Below the pieces are notes generated by a model, which saw only the letters and a list, made by a program, of their open reading frames with translations, was not told where the DNA came from and searched no databases. A program made the position numbers and the translations under genes. A stretch of DNA of 64,000 nucleotides from Paenibacillus lupini. Lineage in GTDB: Bacteria; Bacillota; Bacilli; Paenibacillales; Paenibacillaceae. The stretch spans positions 533,371 through 597,370 of the forward strand of contig NZ_JAASRW010000006.1 of the NCBI RefSeq assembly GCF_011761355.1, given 5' to 3'. Positions 34,893-44,035 of this stretch are shown in pieces (within the stretch, counting starts at the first letter, position 1; every line of letters begins with the position of its first letter).

Positions 34893-35351
34893 CTATACTT
34901 TGCCATTCGCCTTCGCTTGGTCAATAAGCGCCTGAATGGTCGTATCAATCTTCATCGTGCCAACTGATTTGCCGTGAAACTTTACATTAACTTCGCCTGC
35001 GCCTGGTACACCAGTCAGCTCCAGATTCTCTGTCTTTACAGTGAAGGTACCATCCGAATTAGAGGTGAATGTCGCTTTTTCTACTTCACCAGCCATCGCC
35101 GATACGGCTTCCTGCTTCAAGCTGTCGATCGCCTGCGTGCCAATTGATTTCACATCATCAAGGGTATATCCGCTGTAAGCAACTATACCGACAATAATTA
35201 CAAGTACTAACGCCCATTTCACGAAAGTCTTAACGACTCGAATGATAAAGAGCAATACAACAAGTGCAATGACGAGCACAAGCCAATGGTCTTGTAAAAA
35301 GGTGCTCCAAGTATCCCAATCATAACCGGAAAAATCAAAGTAATTATCCAA
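34893..35351 (-). CDS. small membrane protein of unknown function
   Basis: A 152-residue protein with two hydrophobic segments (about 24-42 and 50-68) and a C-terminal extracytoplasmic part containing KATFTSNSDGTFTVKTENLEL. I do not recognise the family. TTG 35351 is 8 nt after GGGGGG and is the only candidate with a good site; an ORF extension to 35396 has none. Probably cotranscribed with the transglutaminase and PBP genes. Confidence 0.65.
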   Translation of the reverse strand: MDNYFDFSGYDWDTWSTFLQDHWLVLVIALVVLLFIIRVVKTFVKWALVLVIIVGIVAYSGYTLDDVKSIGTQAIDSLKQEAVSAMAGEVEKATFTSNSDGTFTVKTENLELTGVPGAGEVNVKFHGKSVGTMKIDTTIQALIDQAKANGKV

Positions 35352-35516
35352 AAAAGAATCCCCCCTATTATAACTCGTGCAATGTCCTATTATCAAACAT
35401 TATAACCCACCCATAATATGCCGTAAACGTAAGGCTCCTCATTCGATAGAGACATATCCTGTCCATCTTTTACGTACAAGTAGATTAAGATGTTTTTCGC
35501 AAGGAGGAACAGCCTG

Positions 35517-36680
35517 TTGAAAACCGCAATCTGGCTTTATTTATTTCTATTCGTCGCGTTCTTTGATCTGCACGCGCAGTATCCGATTCTTACCCCATTC
35601 GCGATCTCCCTAGGGGCTGCCCCCTCCTTCATCGGTTTGATGATGGGGATGTACTCCATTACTCATTTGCCTGGGAACATCATGGCTGGGTATGGGGTTG
35701 ACCGGTTCGGCAGCAGGCTGTTTATCGTCTTCAGTCTTATGGGGGCTGGTATTGTACTGCTGTTCCAATCCCAGGTTACCGATCCTTGGCAGCTGCTTGT
35801 GCTGCGTTCGATCAGTGGATTTGTACTAGCCTTCCTATCTCCGGCCTGCCTCGCTCTGCTCGCACGCATCTCTAATGACCGCACGCAGCAAGGGAAGTTT
35901 ATGGCCGGTAATGGACTTGTCCATACGCTGGCAACTGTCGTATCGCCGGCGGCTGGTGCCTATATGGTCGCAAAGATCGGCTTCACAACCGCCTTCTATT
36001 TGCTCGGCTGGGTGCTAGTCGTTACGGCCGTCTGTGCCTTATTTTTCATTCGTGACATTAAGGCACAGCCAAGCAACGAGGAGCAGGAGCAGAAATCTAA
36101 AGGCATCAAACCAGCTCTCGCCGAGGCTACTCCCATTCCATGGCTTGTTTACGCACTGCCTGTTGGGATTAGCTGCGCACAGGGCATTCTCTCTTTTGAG
36201 CTTCCACTTATGTCTACCTCAGCTGAAGGAATGATGGAGACAGGGCTGCTGTTCTCTGTTGTCAGTATCGGCGCCTTAATTACACTAAGTATGCTGTTCC
36301 TCAATAAGCTCTCTTCTTATTATCGGACGTTATGGGGAGCGCTGGCACTAGCTCTTGTCTATTTTGTAATCGCCGCACATACACCGTTGCCTTTCGCTTT
36401 ACTTCTGTTATTCGTCGGGATGGGTAAAGGGATCATCCTTCCTGCTATCTCCACACTGCTTATCGAGCTTAGCGGGGGAGCCCGGTACGGTCGAACCTTC
36501 TCGGTCCTGTCGATTGCTTATTCGATCGGAGCCTTCCTCGGCCCGATGCTTGCCGGCCAGCTGCGTGACGTTCTATCTCCGTATTATTTGGCCTTTCTAG
36601 GACTGATGATTGGTGTCTCTATCTTGCCTTTCCATCGGAGAAGAACTACGCTCACACCCATTTTTCCTAAATCTAGGTGA
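35517..36680 (+). CDS. major facilitator superfamily transporter
   Basis: A 387-residue protein with 12 predicted helices. The loop 2-3 signature is GYGVDRFGSRLF, matching the MFS motif GxxxDRxGRR. LRSISGFVLAFLSPACLAL is the fourth helix. Substrate unknown; drug-efflux-type relatives are common. TTG 35517 lies 9 nt after AAGGAGG. No terminator is obvious directly downstream. Confidence 0.85.
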   Translation: MKTAIWLYLFLFVAFFDLHAQYPILTPFAISLGAAPSFIGLMMGMYSITHLPGNIMAGYGVDRFGSRLFIVFSLMGAGIVLLFQSQVTDPWQLLVLRSISGFVLAFLSPACLALLARISNDRTQQGKFMAGNGLVHTLATVVSPAAGAYMVAKIGFTTAFYLLGWVLVVTAVCALFFIRDIKAQPSNEEQEQKSKGIKPALAEATPIPWLVYALPVGISCAQGILSFELPLMSTSAEGMMETGLLFSVVSIGALITLSMLFLNKLSSYYRTLWGALALALVYFVIAAHTPLPFALLLLFVGMGKGIILPAISTLLIELSGGARYGRTFSVLSIAYSIGAFLGPMLAGQLRDVLSPYYLAFLGLMIGVSILPFHRRRTTLTPIFPKSR

Positions 36681-36808
36681 ATACACATGGCCACTTGCTC
36701 CCCCGGGCATATAATGCACTATGTCATGAGGCCATCAACAAGAGCGGATCCACAAAGGAAGTTCCCGGTCAGCATGACTTTGAAGCTTGCTAGAGAGGGG
36801 TGACTTAG

Positions 36809-36928
36809 ATGTCTGAAATTCATGTTTCACCTGTAAGCGATCATCGCGGAGGCGGCTTTAACAATGTGGGGTCCATCCTCGTATTGTTCATCCTGCTCGT
36901 AATCATCATCTGCACAATCTGCCATTAA
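36809..36928 (+). CDS. YjcZ-like small hydrophobic (sporulation-type) protein
   Basis: A 39-residue protein: a short polar N-terminus (MSEIHVSPVSDHRGGGF), then one hydrophobic helix (ILVLFILLVIIICTI). This is the composition of the YjcZ/YoyG family of small spore-former proteins. The ATG is preceded by GAGAGGGGTGA, and a strong terminator follows 27 bp after the stop, so it is a complete transcription unit too short for ordinary gene finding. Confidence 0.75.
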   Translation: MSEIHVSPVSDHRGGGFNNVGSILVLFILLVIIICTICH

Positions 36929-36954
36929 GATTCCCCTTTGAATACAATGAAAAC

Positions 36955-36984
36955 GGGACGGAGCCCATGCTCCGTCCCCTTTTT
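36955..36984 (+). terminator. terminator of the YjcZ-like gene
   Basis: GGGACGGAGC pairs with GCTCCGTCCC, loop CCAT, followed by CCTTTTT. Confidence 0.85.
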
Positions 36985-37069
36985 ATTAGGAATCTTTTTC
37001 TTGCTCACAAGGAGCGAATTTGGCTACACTACACATAAGAACCTATAGAATAAAAGGCTGGTGACTGCA

Positions 37070-37423
37070 ATGGATATCGCTATTATTGTAGAGGGCAAAA
37101 ACGACAAAAGCCGTATTCGCCGAGTACTCGATGAAGCAGTACCAATCTTCTGCACCTTCGGTACGCCTGGTACCCTCCAGCTTGAGAAGCTGCGTAAGCA
37201 GGTAGGCAGCAAAGACGTATTTATTTTCACAGATAATGATTCCTCCGGCAAGCGGATCCGAGGTATTCTCCGGGACCTATTCCCTGATGCTGAACATATC
37301 TATACCCGCCGAGGTTATCCGGGTGTAGAACATACGCCTGAGGATTACCTCATTGAACAATTTGAAAAAGCCGGTCTCGAGTCGTACATCCAATATCCTG
37401 TTAAATATGAAGAAGGAATATAA
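37070..37423 (+). CDS. Toprim-domain protein (YusF/RNase M5-like)
   Basis: A 117-residue stand-alone Toprim domain. The conserved Glu is in IIVEGKND and the acidic DxD-type motif is FTDNDSSGKRIR; the pattern is that of RNase M5 and primases. Close relatives in Bacilli (YusF-like) are uncharacterised. ATG 37070 has GGTGA upstream; GTG 37061 is less likely. It overlaps the convergent AEC transporter gene by 23 bp. Confidence 0.8.
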   Translation: MDIAIIVEGKNDKSRIRRVLDEAVPIFCTFGTPGTLQLEKLRKQVGSKDVFIFTDNDSSGKRIRGILRDLFPDAEHIYTRRGYPGVEHTPEDYLIEQFEKAGLESYIQYPVKYEEGI

Positions 37424-38339
37424 CAACAGCAACGGTTATGATGCTGAGCACGGTTGAAAGAAATACGGTTTGTGAAGCAAATTCAGGCTCATTGTCGAAC
37501 TCTACAGCCAGCAGGACACTGCTTAGTGAAGTCGGCACGGATGAAGACACGATTAAAGCGGCCGCCATCAGATGATCAATGGATAAGAAAAATCCTAGTC
37601 CCCAGACTACAAGGGCCGCTAATGCTGGTCCAACGACAAGGCGTAGCCCGTTCGCGAGCAGGACATTTTTGATCAGAACCGGGTTAAGCTCCCACTTCAT
37701 ATTACCAAGCTGCACACCAAGCGTAACAAGCGCTGTACCAATAAAGGCATTTGACAGATAAGTAATAGGTGTTACGATCGGCTGCGGCAATTGAATCTGA
37801 AACCCATGAAGCAGGAAGGCGAGCGGGATCACATAAATAATAGGCTGAGACATAATGGTCCGCATCGTTGCCCGCAAGCTCATCTTATGAGCATTCACAC
37901 TATAAATCCCATATGTATTCGGCAGCAAGGACTGGGTCACCATCACGATAATTTGAATCGATAAGGTAAAAGGATTAGCAGCAAAAGCAAGCTGGTTAAG
38001 CGGAATCCCGTAATTCGCACTGTTATAGAACAATACGCTGTTGCGCATCGCCCCGCGCATACCGCCCTCAAGTCCCCTTAAGCGGACAACCGACTCCACA
38101 ATAACAGCCTGTAACATCATAAATATGACTACAAACAGGAGCACTTGCCCGATCAAGCTCGCGGATATGTCCGTTGTATACAGCAGATTAAAGATGACCG
38201 ATGGAGAAAATACATAAAAGTTCAGCTTCGATAAGGTTTTGATATCCAATGAAAAAAGCCGCTGCATTGTGAAGCCAACAGCTATCATCAATGTGAGCGG
38301 CAGTACGTTACTCCATAATATGTGCCAAAAGATATCCAT
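37401..38339 (-). CDS. AEC (auxin efflux carrier) family transporter
   Basis: A 312-residue membrane protein with about 10 helices of the AEC/malonate-type permease family. Visible features are LFYNSANYGIPLNQLAF, the family's conserved Asn-containing fold, VTLGVQLG, and the terminal SSSVPTSLSSVLLAVEF. Substrate unknown. The start ATG follows AAGGAATAAGCG and lies 3 bp after the SCO1 stop, so it is cotranscribed with SCO1. Confidence 0.85.
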   Translation of the reverse strand: MDIFWHILWSNVLPLTLMIAVGFTMQRLFSLDIKTLSKLNFYVFSPSVIFNLLYTTDISASLIGQVLLFVVIFMMLQAVIVESVVRLRGLEGGMRGAMRNSVLFYNSANYGIPLNQLAFAANPFTLSIQIIVMVTQSLLPNTYGIYSVNAHKMSLRATMRTIMSQPIIYVIPLAFLLHGFQIQLPQPIVTPITYLSNAFIGTALVTLGVQLGNMKWELNPVLIKNVLLANGLRLVVGPALAALVVWGLGFFLSIDHLMAAALIVSSSVPTSLSSVLLAVEFDNEPEFASQTVFLSTVLSIITVAVVIFLLHI

Positions 38340-38342
38340 CGC

Positions 38343-38963
38343 TTATTCCTTCGCAAGCTGCTTCAAATCCGTTACCATACTTTCAGGTGTCAGAGATTCG
38401 TCGCTGCCGTTGATCCATTTGCGTATTTGGCCTTTCTTATCAACGAGCGTAATAACATTCATATGTATATAGGTATTAGTCTTCTCATCCTTGATGACAT
38501 CTGCTCCAAAATCCCTTGCAAGCTTCAGCGTTGCCTCTTCATCCCCGCGCAGGAACTCCCAGCCGCCTTCAAGCTTCGCAAAGTTACGTGTAGCGAAATC
38601 TCTAATAACTTCTGGTGTATCCGTTACCGGGTCAAATGTAATCGAGATGAGTTCAACCTTTGATCCAAGCAGTCCTTCCTTCTGAAGCTGATCCTCAACC
38701 TCTGAGATCATGAAGGTAGTTGGAGGACATACATCCGGACAGCTCGCATAATAGAAATAAACAAGTCGGGCTTTGCCATTTGTTGAGGCAAGTGATACCT
38801 GATTGCCATCAATGTCGGCCATCTCGAAGGCCGGTGCAGCCTTCTGCACCGGCATGGAGCTGGTCCCGCCGCTTGAATAGTTCGTTATGAATAAATAAAT
38901 GCCCATTGCCAAACATAGCGCCAGCACGGCGAGTTTAAAGCTATGTTTTTTTAGAAATGCCAT
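38343..38963 (-). CDS. SCO1/SenC family copper chaperone
   Basis: A 206-residue thioredoxin-fold protein anchored by one N-terminal helix (about 10-27). The copper-binding motif is CPDVC (Cys75, Cys79) with a distal His in YIHMNVI (about 167). SCO1 proteins (B. subtilis YpmQ) deliver copper to the CuA site of cytochrome c oxidase. It is next to ctaB (heme O synthase), in keeping with cytochrome oxidase assembly. Confidence 0.92.
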   Translation of the reverse strand: MAFLKKHSFKLAVLALCLAMGIYLFITNYSSGGTSSMPVQKAAPAFEMADIDGNQVSLASTNGKARLVYFYYASCPDVCPPTTFMISEVEDQLQKEGLLGSKVELISITFDPVTDTPEVIRDFATRNFAKLEGGWEFLRGDEEATLKLARDFGADVIKDEKTNTYIHMNVITLVDKKGQIRKWINGSDESLTPESMVTDLKQLAKE

Positions 38964-39058
38964 AAGTTCTCGTCCTTCCCTTAAAAGAATTACCGCACAA
39001 TTGGCCAGTCTTGGCCAGTTTCGATGATTCTTACTTCGAAAGCATTAACTTGAGAAGA

Positions 39059-39913
39059 TTACTTCACGGTATTTGCCATCATGACGATAAAGATCACCAT
39101 CAAATAATTAACGGAAATAAGGAAGTTAACCTTCGCCCATTTCTCGGTATTTTCAGCCTTAATTCCTCGAATCGTATGCACAGTCCAAACAATCCCGGCG
39201 ATTACAGACAATATCAGGAATACAATTCCTGTGTACCCATAAGCATACAGCAGCACGCAAGTTGGAATTAGTAATACGACATAAGGAATCATTTGCAGCT
39301 TCGTCCGTTTAATCCCCTTCACAACGGGAAGCAACGGGAAACCAGCTGTACGGTACTCTTCTACCCGGCGAATAGCAAGCGACCAGAAATGCGCCGGCTG
39401 CCACAAGAACAAGAAGGCGAACAGGAGCCATGCCCCCATATCTACTTCAGTCGTAACCGCGCAGTAACCAAGTACCGGAGGCATTGCCCCGGAAATACCG
39501 CCGATTGAGGTGCTCCAAGTCGACGTACGCTTCAGCCAAATTGTATAAACAAAGATATAGACAAACCAGCCTAAGAATCCAAGCCAGCCGGTAACAGGAT
39601 TAACAAGGACAAACAATATCGTAAGACCAACAATCCCAAGCACAATACCATACCCCAGAACAAAACCAGGCTGTAGACGGCCTGTCGGCAATGCACGATC
39701 TTTCGTCCGCTCCATCTTCTGATCAAGCTCACGATCCCAATAATTATTAATAACACAAGCGGAACCTATTGTAATCGCTGAGCCGATGACGACCCATAGC
39801 AGCTTCAACCAGTCAAAATCCCATTTGGAAGCGACCCAGAAACCGCCTATCGCAGCAAATACATTAAGCCGGAGCAGCCGTGGTTTGGTTAAGGCAATTA
39901 AATCTTTCAACAC
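39059..39913 (-). CDS. ctaB: protoheme IX farnesyltransferase (heme O synthase)
   Basis: A 284-residue UbiA-family prenyltransferase with about nine helices. The first Asp-rich motif is NNYWDRELDQKMERT and the second is LKRTSTWS with YRTAGFPLLPVV, as in CyoE/CtaB. It farnesylates heme B to heme O, the substrate of CtaA (20650). GTG 39913 lies 8 nt after GGGAGG; the longer in-frame ATG at 39946 has no site. Precedes SCO1 by 95 bp, where TTGGCCAG occurs twice in tandem. Confidence 0.92.
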   Translation of the reverse strand: MLKDLIALTKPRLLRLNVFAAIGGFWVASKWDFDWLKLLWVVIGSAITIGSACVINNYWDRELDQKMERTKDRALPTGRLQPGFVLGYGIVLGIVGLTILFVLVNPVTGWLGFLGWFVYIFVYTIWLKRTSTWSTSIGGISGAMPPVLGYCAVTTEVDMGAWLLFAFLFLWQPAHFWSLAIRRVEEYRTAGFPLLPVVKGIKRTKLQMIPYVVLLIPTCVLLYAYGYTGIVFLILSVIAGIVWTVHTIRGIKAENTEKWAKVNFLISVNYLMVIFIVMMANTVK

Positions 39914-40159
39914 GAAGCGAGCCTCCCGAGTTATGCAACAAGGCACGCCTTCACGCGCCTATACATTTTCATTGATGAATCGTTTTTAATCATACAGAAA
40001 AATAGGTGCTGTGACAACGTCAGGCGCCATTGTTCATCATTTCGCCACTCAAATTGTGACAATAAATCAGGAACCCTTTTGCCCACCTTTCAATACTATA
40101 GGTATGTAGTCAAGTGCCCAACTCTTTAGATGATGAAGAGAAGTGAAGGGGCAACACAT

Positions 40160-40234
40160 ATGGCAGTCATCAAAGTAAATGATGAACAGTACTTCTTCAT
40201 CCCAACTAGAGATGATTGTCCAAGAGTATACTGA
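40160..40234 (+). CDS. possible 24-residue peptide upstream of gerQ
   Basis: ATG 40160 follows GAAGGGG by about 8 nt and opens a 24-codon frame: MAVIKVNDEQYFFIPTRDDC plus four residues, ending at TGA. It lies 43 bp before the gerQ start. It may be a small spore or leader peptide. No homologue is known to me, and it could be a chance frame. Confidence 0.35.
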   Translation: MAVIKVNDEQYFFIPTRDDCPRVY

Positions 40235-40276
40235 TAGGCCAACAAATTCCAAAGATTGAAAGCGAGGATCAACAGC

Positions 40277-40843
40277 ATGTCTTATGGTTATGGTTACAAA
40301 AACGGTGTAAGCCCGGCAAGCACGGGAGGTTATGGTGGCGGAGTCAGCCCGTTTGCAGGTGGAGGTTACGGTGGATTCCCATCCGTTCTTCCTGCCAGCA
40401 CAAATCCTAACATGCCAATGCAGATGCCAATGCAAATGCCAATGCAAATGCCAATGCAAATGCCAATGACAGGAACAATGGGTGCTCAATCCCTTCCAAT
40501 GGTACCTAATGGCTCAGTCGTCACCCCGTCAGGTGGCAATATTGTTGCCGTTCCGGTCATCGAAGAGTCCTATGTAGAGAACATTTTACGCCTCAACCGC
40601 GGTAAACTAGCCACTTTCTACATGACATACGAGAACAACCGTGAATGGAACGCCAAAGTATTCCGTGGCATCATTGAAGCAGCCGGCCGCGACCATATTA
40701 TTATTAGCGATCCTTCCACAGGCATGCGTTACCTGCTTCTGTCATTGAACTTGGATTATGTAACTTTCGATGGCGAAATCAATTATGAATATCCATTCCA
40801 AGGCGGAATGATTACGAATACAACACCGCTGGCCCAAGGCTAA
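40277..40843 (+). CDS. gerQ: spore coat protein GerQ
   Basis: A 188-residue coat protein. The N-terminal half is Gly/Tyr-rich and carries an MPMQ tandem repeat; the C-terminal half (about 95-180) is the GerQ domain, visible as IEESYVENILRLNRGK and AAGRDHIIISDPSTGMRYLL. In B. subtilis GerQ is crosslinked into the coat by transglutaminase Tgl and is needed for localisation of the cortex-lytic enzyme CwlJ. The start ATG 40277 has GCGAGGA upstream and heads the MSYGYGY stretch. Confidence 0.9.
   Translation: MSYGYGYKNGVSPASTGGYGGGVSPFAGGGYGGFPSVLPASTNPNMPMQMPMQMPMQMPMQMPMTGTMGAQSLPMVPNGSVVTPSGGNIVAVPVIEESYVENILRLNRGKLATFYMTYENNREWNAKVFRGIIEAAGRDHIIISDPSTGMRYLLLSLNLDYVTFDGEINYEYPFQGGMITNTTPLAQG
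40412..40468 (+). repeat. 12-bp tandem repeat coding MPMQ
   Basis: Four full units of ATGCCAATGCAA (with one G variant) plus a partial unit run inside gerQ, giving a Met-Pro-Met-Gln array. Length is likely to vary between strains by slippage. Confidence 0.9.
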
Positions 40844-40846
40844 TGA

Positions 40847-41158
40847 CTAACCGGCATTCTCGCTAACCCCCACTGGCTTGAATGTCCATACATGCATTTT
40901 GTCCGCACCGCCCGGAATCCATTCGGCAATGCGGTACCAAGGAGAACGCTCATTGCAGCGTTCTTTTTTTATGGCCTCAGCTTCCTCTTCCGTGCTGGCT
41001 GACCAGATCTCAACAAATAAGTTGATTTGATCTGTTCCTTCATATAAATGGACGTTATTCCCCGATTCCTTCATTAATGTATCTGCATAGGCTAAATAAT
41101 CCATCCTATTCTCCGCAGCTATCTTATACTCAGCAAAACATATGTACATGCTTGTCAT
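40847..41158 (-). CDS. small protein of unknown function
   Basis: A 103-residue protein with no membrane segment. The segment MYICFAEYKIAAENRMDYLAY and later LFVEIWSASTEEEAEAI resemble small ferredoxin-like (dimeric alpha-beta barrel) proteins in style, but I cannot name a family. The start at ATG 41158 follows AAAGGGG by 3 nt; ATG 41149 is 12 nt away, so the exact start is uncertain. It is convergent with gerQ with 3 bp between stops. Confidence 0.6.
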   Translation of the reverse strand: MTSMYICFAEYKIAAENRMDYLAYADTLMKESGNNVHLYEGTDQINLFVEIWSASTEEEAEAIKKERCNERSPWYRIAEWIPGGADKMHVWTFKPVGVSENAG

Positions 41159-41280
41159 TAACCCCTTTCATTTGCCACTGATAAAGTGAAGCTTCTCCGT
41201 TGATACTACATCATAATTGAAACCAAATGATCTGCTTTATGTGTGTAGTTCATCTGTAATTCATTTTAGGAGGTCTAGCT

Positions 41281-42267
41281 GTGGACACAGGCACGCATCT
41301 TGTCATGGGCATCGGACTGGCCGGACTGGCCTGTATCGATCCTGTCGTCGCTAATAACACATCCATCTTCACCGCCGTCTTAATTGGTACCATTGTCGGC
41401 TCGCAGGCCCCGGACTTTGATACCTTCCTCAGGCTGAAAGGAAATGCCAGCTATATTAAGAACCATCGCGGCATCTCACATTCCTTGCCGGCCATCGCCA
41501 TATGGACGATTGTCATTACCGGTCTTCTGCAGTTATTTTACCAAGGAAGCCTTCCCTGGCTGCATATCGGATCGTGGGTACTACTCGCCGTATGCATTCA
41601 TGTCTTCACTGATTTATTTAATACTTATGGAACCCAAGCGATGCGCCCGTTTACGGAAAAGTGGATATCATGGAATATTATCCATATCTTTGACCCGGTT
41701 ATATTCGCTACCCATGTCGCTGCTATTCTTATCTGGGCGTTTGGATTAGCTAATCCTGTTGCCATATTCCCGGTCCTGTATCTGTTCACCATCTTCTATT
41801 ATACATGGAGAACAATCGCACACAGAAGCACGCTTCGTAAGCTGCCTTCCCTTGATCCACAGCCGGACGGGACAAAAGCCTATGTTGCGATACCCACCAT
41901 TTCACTGTCTCACTGGAACATCGTCAAGCGTGCAGCAGATGGAAGCTTTACGATTGGCGATCTGCGAGGCGGTAAGCTGAGATGGTTGGACAGCGTTCGC
42001 TGCTCCGATCATCCTGCCGTTGCCAAATCAAGGAATGATAATGCGATCCGATCATTTCTCTATTTCACAAAATTCGCATGTGCAGAAGTCAAAGAGCATG
42101 ACTGGGGTTATGAGGTCCGTTGGTCTGATGTCAGATACCGCCATCGCAAGCAATATCCGTTCGTCGCTGTTCTTCTCATGAATAAGGAATATGAAACGGT
42201 TGGCTCTTATGTCGGATGGTTAAGTGACGATCGATTAATGAAGCGGCTGCGTATGAATACCTATTAG
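41281..42267 (+). CDS. membrane-bound metal-dependent hydrolase (YfhP/YdjM family)
   Basis: A 328-residue protein with about five helices in residues 1-190 and a soluble C-terminal domain. The family's conserved polar residues are HLVMG, SQAPDFDTF, HRGISHS, HVFTDLFNTYG and FDP, with the HxxxD-type metal site of DUF457. The function is not established. GTG start after TAGGAGG. A terminator follows. Confidence 0.85.
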   Translation: MDTGTHLVMGIGLAGLACIDPVVANNTSIFTAVLIGTIVGSQAPDFDTFLRLKGNASYIKNHRGISHSLPAIAIWTIVITGLLQLFYQGSLPWLHIGSWVLLAVCIHVFTDLFNTYGTQAMRPFTEKWISWNIIHIFDPVIFATHVAAILIWAFGLANPVAIFPVLYLFTIFYYTWRTIAHRSTLRKLPSLDPQPDGTKAYVAIPTISLSHWNIVKRAADGSFTIGDLRGGKLRWLDSVRCSDHPAVAKSRNDNAIRSFLYFTKFACAEVKEHDWGYEVRWSDVRYRHRKQYPFVAVLLMNKEYETVGSYVGWLSDDRLMKRLRMNTY

Positions 42268-42282
42268 CTAACTTGACGGAGG

Positions 42283-42319
42283 AAAGCCCCTGGCGCACAA
42301 TAGAAGGGGCTTTTCTTTT
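42283..42319 (+). terminator. terminator
   Basis: AAAGCCCCT pairs with AGGGGCTTT, followed by TCTTTTG; ends the YfhP-like gene. Confidence 0.8.
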
Positions 42320-42344
42320 GTTGGTGCCTCGAAAAACATCGAAA

Positions 42345-42374
42345 AAAGCTCAAGGGGATTAACCCTTGAGCTTT
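42345..42374 (-). terminator. SASP gene terminator
   Basis: AAAGCTCAAGGG pairs with CCCTTGAGCTTT (12 bp) with a T-run on the minus strand, 34 bp after the SASP stop. Confidence 0.82.
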
Positions 42375-42407
42375 GGCTTCCTCTGAAGCATTGTGTATTA
42401 ACAACGA

Positions 42408-42635
42408 TTAGCGGAAGTTGCCGTTGCCGCCGGACAATTGTTGTTCAGCGATTTGGACAAGTTTCTTAGTGATGTATCCGCCAAGCGAACCTGCTTCGCG
42501 AGTCGACACGTTACCATAGTAACCGTCTGCTGGGATTTGTACGCCAAGCTCTTGTGCTGCTTCCATTTTCATTTGGTTAAGAGCTGCTTGTGCTTGTGGA
42601 ACCACCAATTGATTGCTCGATTTGTTGCTAGCCAT
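42408..42635 (-). CDS. alpha/beta-type small acid-soluble spore protein
   Basis: A 75-residue SASP. The conserved motifs are ALNQMKMEAAQELG, including the GPR protease-like EAAQELG area, and GGYITKKLVQIAEQQL. It binds and protects spore DNA and is cleaved at germination. The start ATG follows GAAGGGAGA. Diverges from the ylaF-like gene. Confidence 0.95.
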   Translation of the reverse strand: MASNKSSNQLVVPQAQAALNQMKMEAAQELGVQIPADGYYGNVSTREAGSLGGYITKKLVQIAEQQLSGGNGNFR

Positions 42636-42766
42636 GCTGATAATCTCCCTTCAGTTGAGCACTGTGATGTGTTTTGCAAGCTTGCAAACTTATTATGAGC
42701 ATGTTGGCGTAAATTATGCTAACCTCAAAAAATAATATTAAGGATCTATAAAGGAGAGTTAAAACC

Positions 42767-42949
42767 TTGTCTAAATCACTATCTTTGTTCTTTGCCATTG
42801 TCTCGGTTCTGCTTATGTGTGCCACTGCAATCTCAATGTCTTTCAACGCATGGCTGGCTGTTTTATTTGGAATTCTCACGTTGTTTATGATCGGAGGCGG
42901 CTTTGTAGTGAAAGCGAGATTACGCCGCAAAAACGAAAACAAAGGCTGA
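42767..42949 (+). CDS. YlaF-like DUF5325 small membrane protein
   Basis: A 60-residue protein of two hydrophobic helices ending in VKARLRRKNENKG. It resembles the YlaF/DUF5325 family of spore formers. TTG start 42767 preceded by AAGGAG by 9 nt. Function unknown. Confidence 0.72.
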   Translation: MSKSLSLFFAIVSVLLMCATAISMSFNAWLAVLFGILTLFMIGGGFVVKARLRRKNENKG

Positions 42950-42991
42950 CGCATATTGCGCCAGCCTTTGTTTTTTATTATCCGCGATTTC

Positions 42992-43981
42992 TTATCCGCG
43001 AGGTGCCAGGAAGCCCATTTTCTCTTTTACATCTGCAAGCGTACGGTCAGCCAGCTCCGATGCACGTGCTGCGCCTTGCTTCAAGATTTCATGGATTTGA
43101 CCGGATTCACGAATCGCTTTATATTTTTGCTGCAACGGTTCAAGAACACTTACAACATGCTCAGCAAGATCCTTCTTGAAAGGTCCATACCCTTGTCCCT
43201 CATAACGCGCTTCAACCTCGGCAATGGAAATATTAGCACAATGCGAGTAAATGCTGATCAAGTTGCTGATCTCCGGTTTGTTTGCCGGATCGTATTTTAC
43301 TTCGCGGCCGGAATCGGTGGTTGCACGGCTGATTTTTTTACGAATAACACTTGGCTCATCAAGAAGCGCAATAAAGCTTCCCACATTCGGGTTACTCTTA
43401 CTCATCTTCTTGCTTGCATCATCAAGTGACATGATCCGTGCGCCAATCTTAGGAATGTACGGCTCCGGAATTGTGAAGTAATCACCAAAGCGTGAGTTGA
43501 AGCGGTTTGCAAGGTCACGAGTTAGCTCCAAGTGCTGCTTCTGGTCATCTCCGACAGGTACTAGGTCCGCGTTATAGACAAGAATATCTGCAGCCATTAG
43601 TGATGGATACACGAACAGACCTGCGCCAACTGAATCTTTACCCGCAGACTTATCTTTGAATTGCGTCATACGCTCAAGCTCACCCATACCTGTAAGGGTT
43701 GTTAAGATCCAGCCCAGCTCTGCATGTGCACGCACATGGGATTGTACGAAGATATTGGCTTTCGCCGGGTCAATACCCGCTGCGATAAAGAGCGCTGCTA
43801 CAGACTCCGATTGTTCGCGAAGCATAGCTGGATCCTGCGGTACAGTGATCGCATGCAGATCCACGACCATAAAGAAGCATTCTTCCGTTTCCTGCAGCTT
43901 CACAAAATTTTGCATTGCGCCGATATAATTGCCCAGCGTAAGCTGACCGCTCGGCTGAATGCCTGAAAGTACTTTTTTCAT
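42992..43981 (-). CDS. trpS: tryptophan--tRNA ligase
   Basis: A 329-residue class I aminoacyl-tRNA synthetase. The HIGH-like motif is in SGQLTLGNYIGA (ATP site), and KMSKS is KKMSKSNP (about residue 193). The length fits bacterial TrpRS (about 330). It starts at ATG after AAAAGGGGAC and is controlled by the T-box leader immediately upstream. Confidence 0.96.
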   Translation of the reverse strand: MKKVLSGIQPSGQLTLGNYIGAMQNFVKLQETEECFFMVVDLHAITVPQDPAMLREQSESVAALFIAAGIDPAKANIFVQSHVRAHAELGWILTTLTGMGELERMTQFKDKSAGKDSVGAGLFVYPSLMAADILVYNADLVPVGDDQKQHLELTRDLANRFNSRFGDYFTIPEPYIPKIGARIMSLDDASKKMSKSNPNVGSFIALLDEPSVIRKKISRATTDSGREVKYDPANKPEISNLISIYSHCANISIAEVEARYEGQGYGPFKKDLAEHVVSVLEPLQQKYKAIRESGQIHEILKQGAARASELADRTLADVKEKMGFLAPRG

Positions 43982-44035
43982 TGATTTCGTCCCCTTTTCT
44001 ATTCTGAATAATCATCAACCTGCGTATATGAACGC

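Noticed and set aside
40412..40468. Possible short tandem array of regulatory type
   Set aside because: It is in-frame inside gerQ and codes an MPMQ array; no separate element is needed to explain it.
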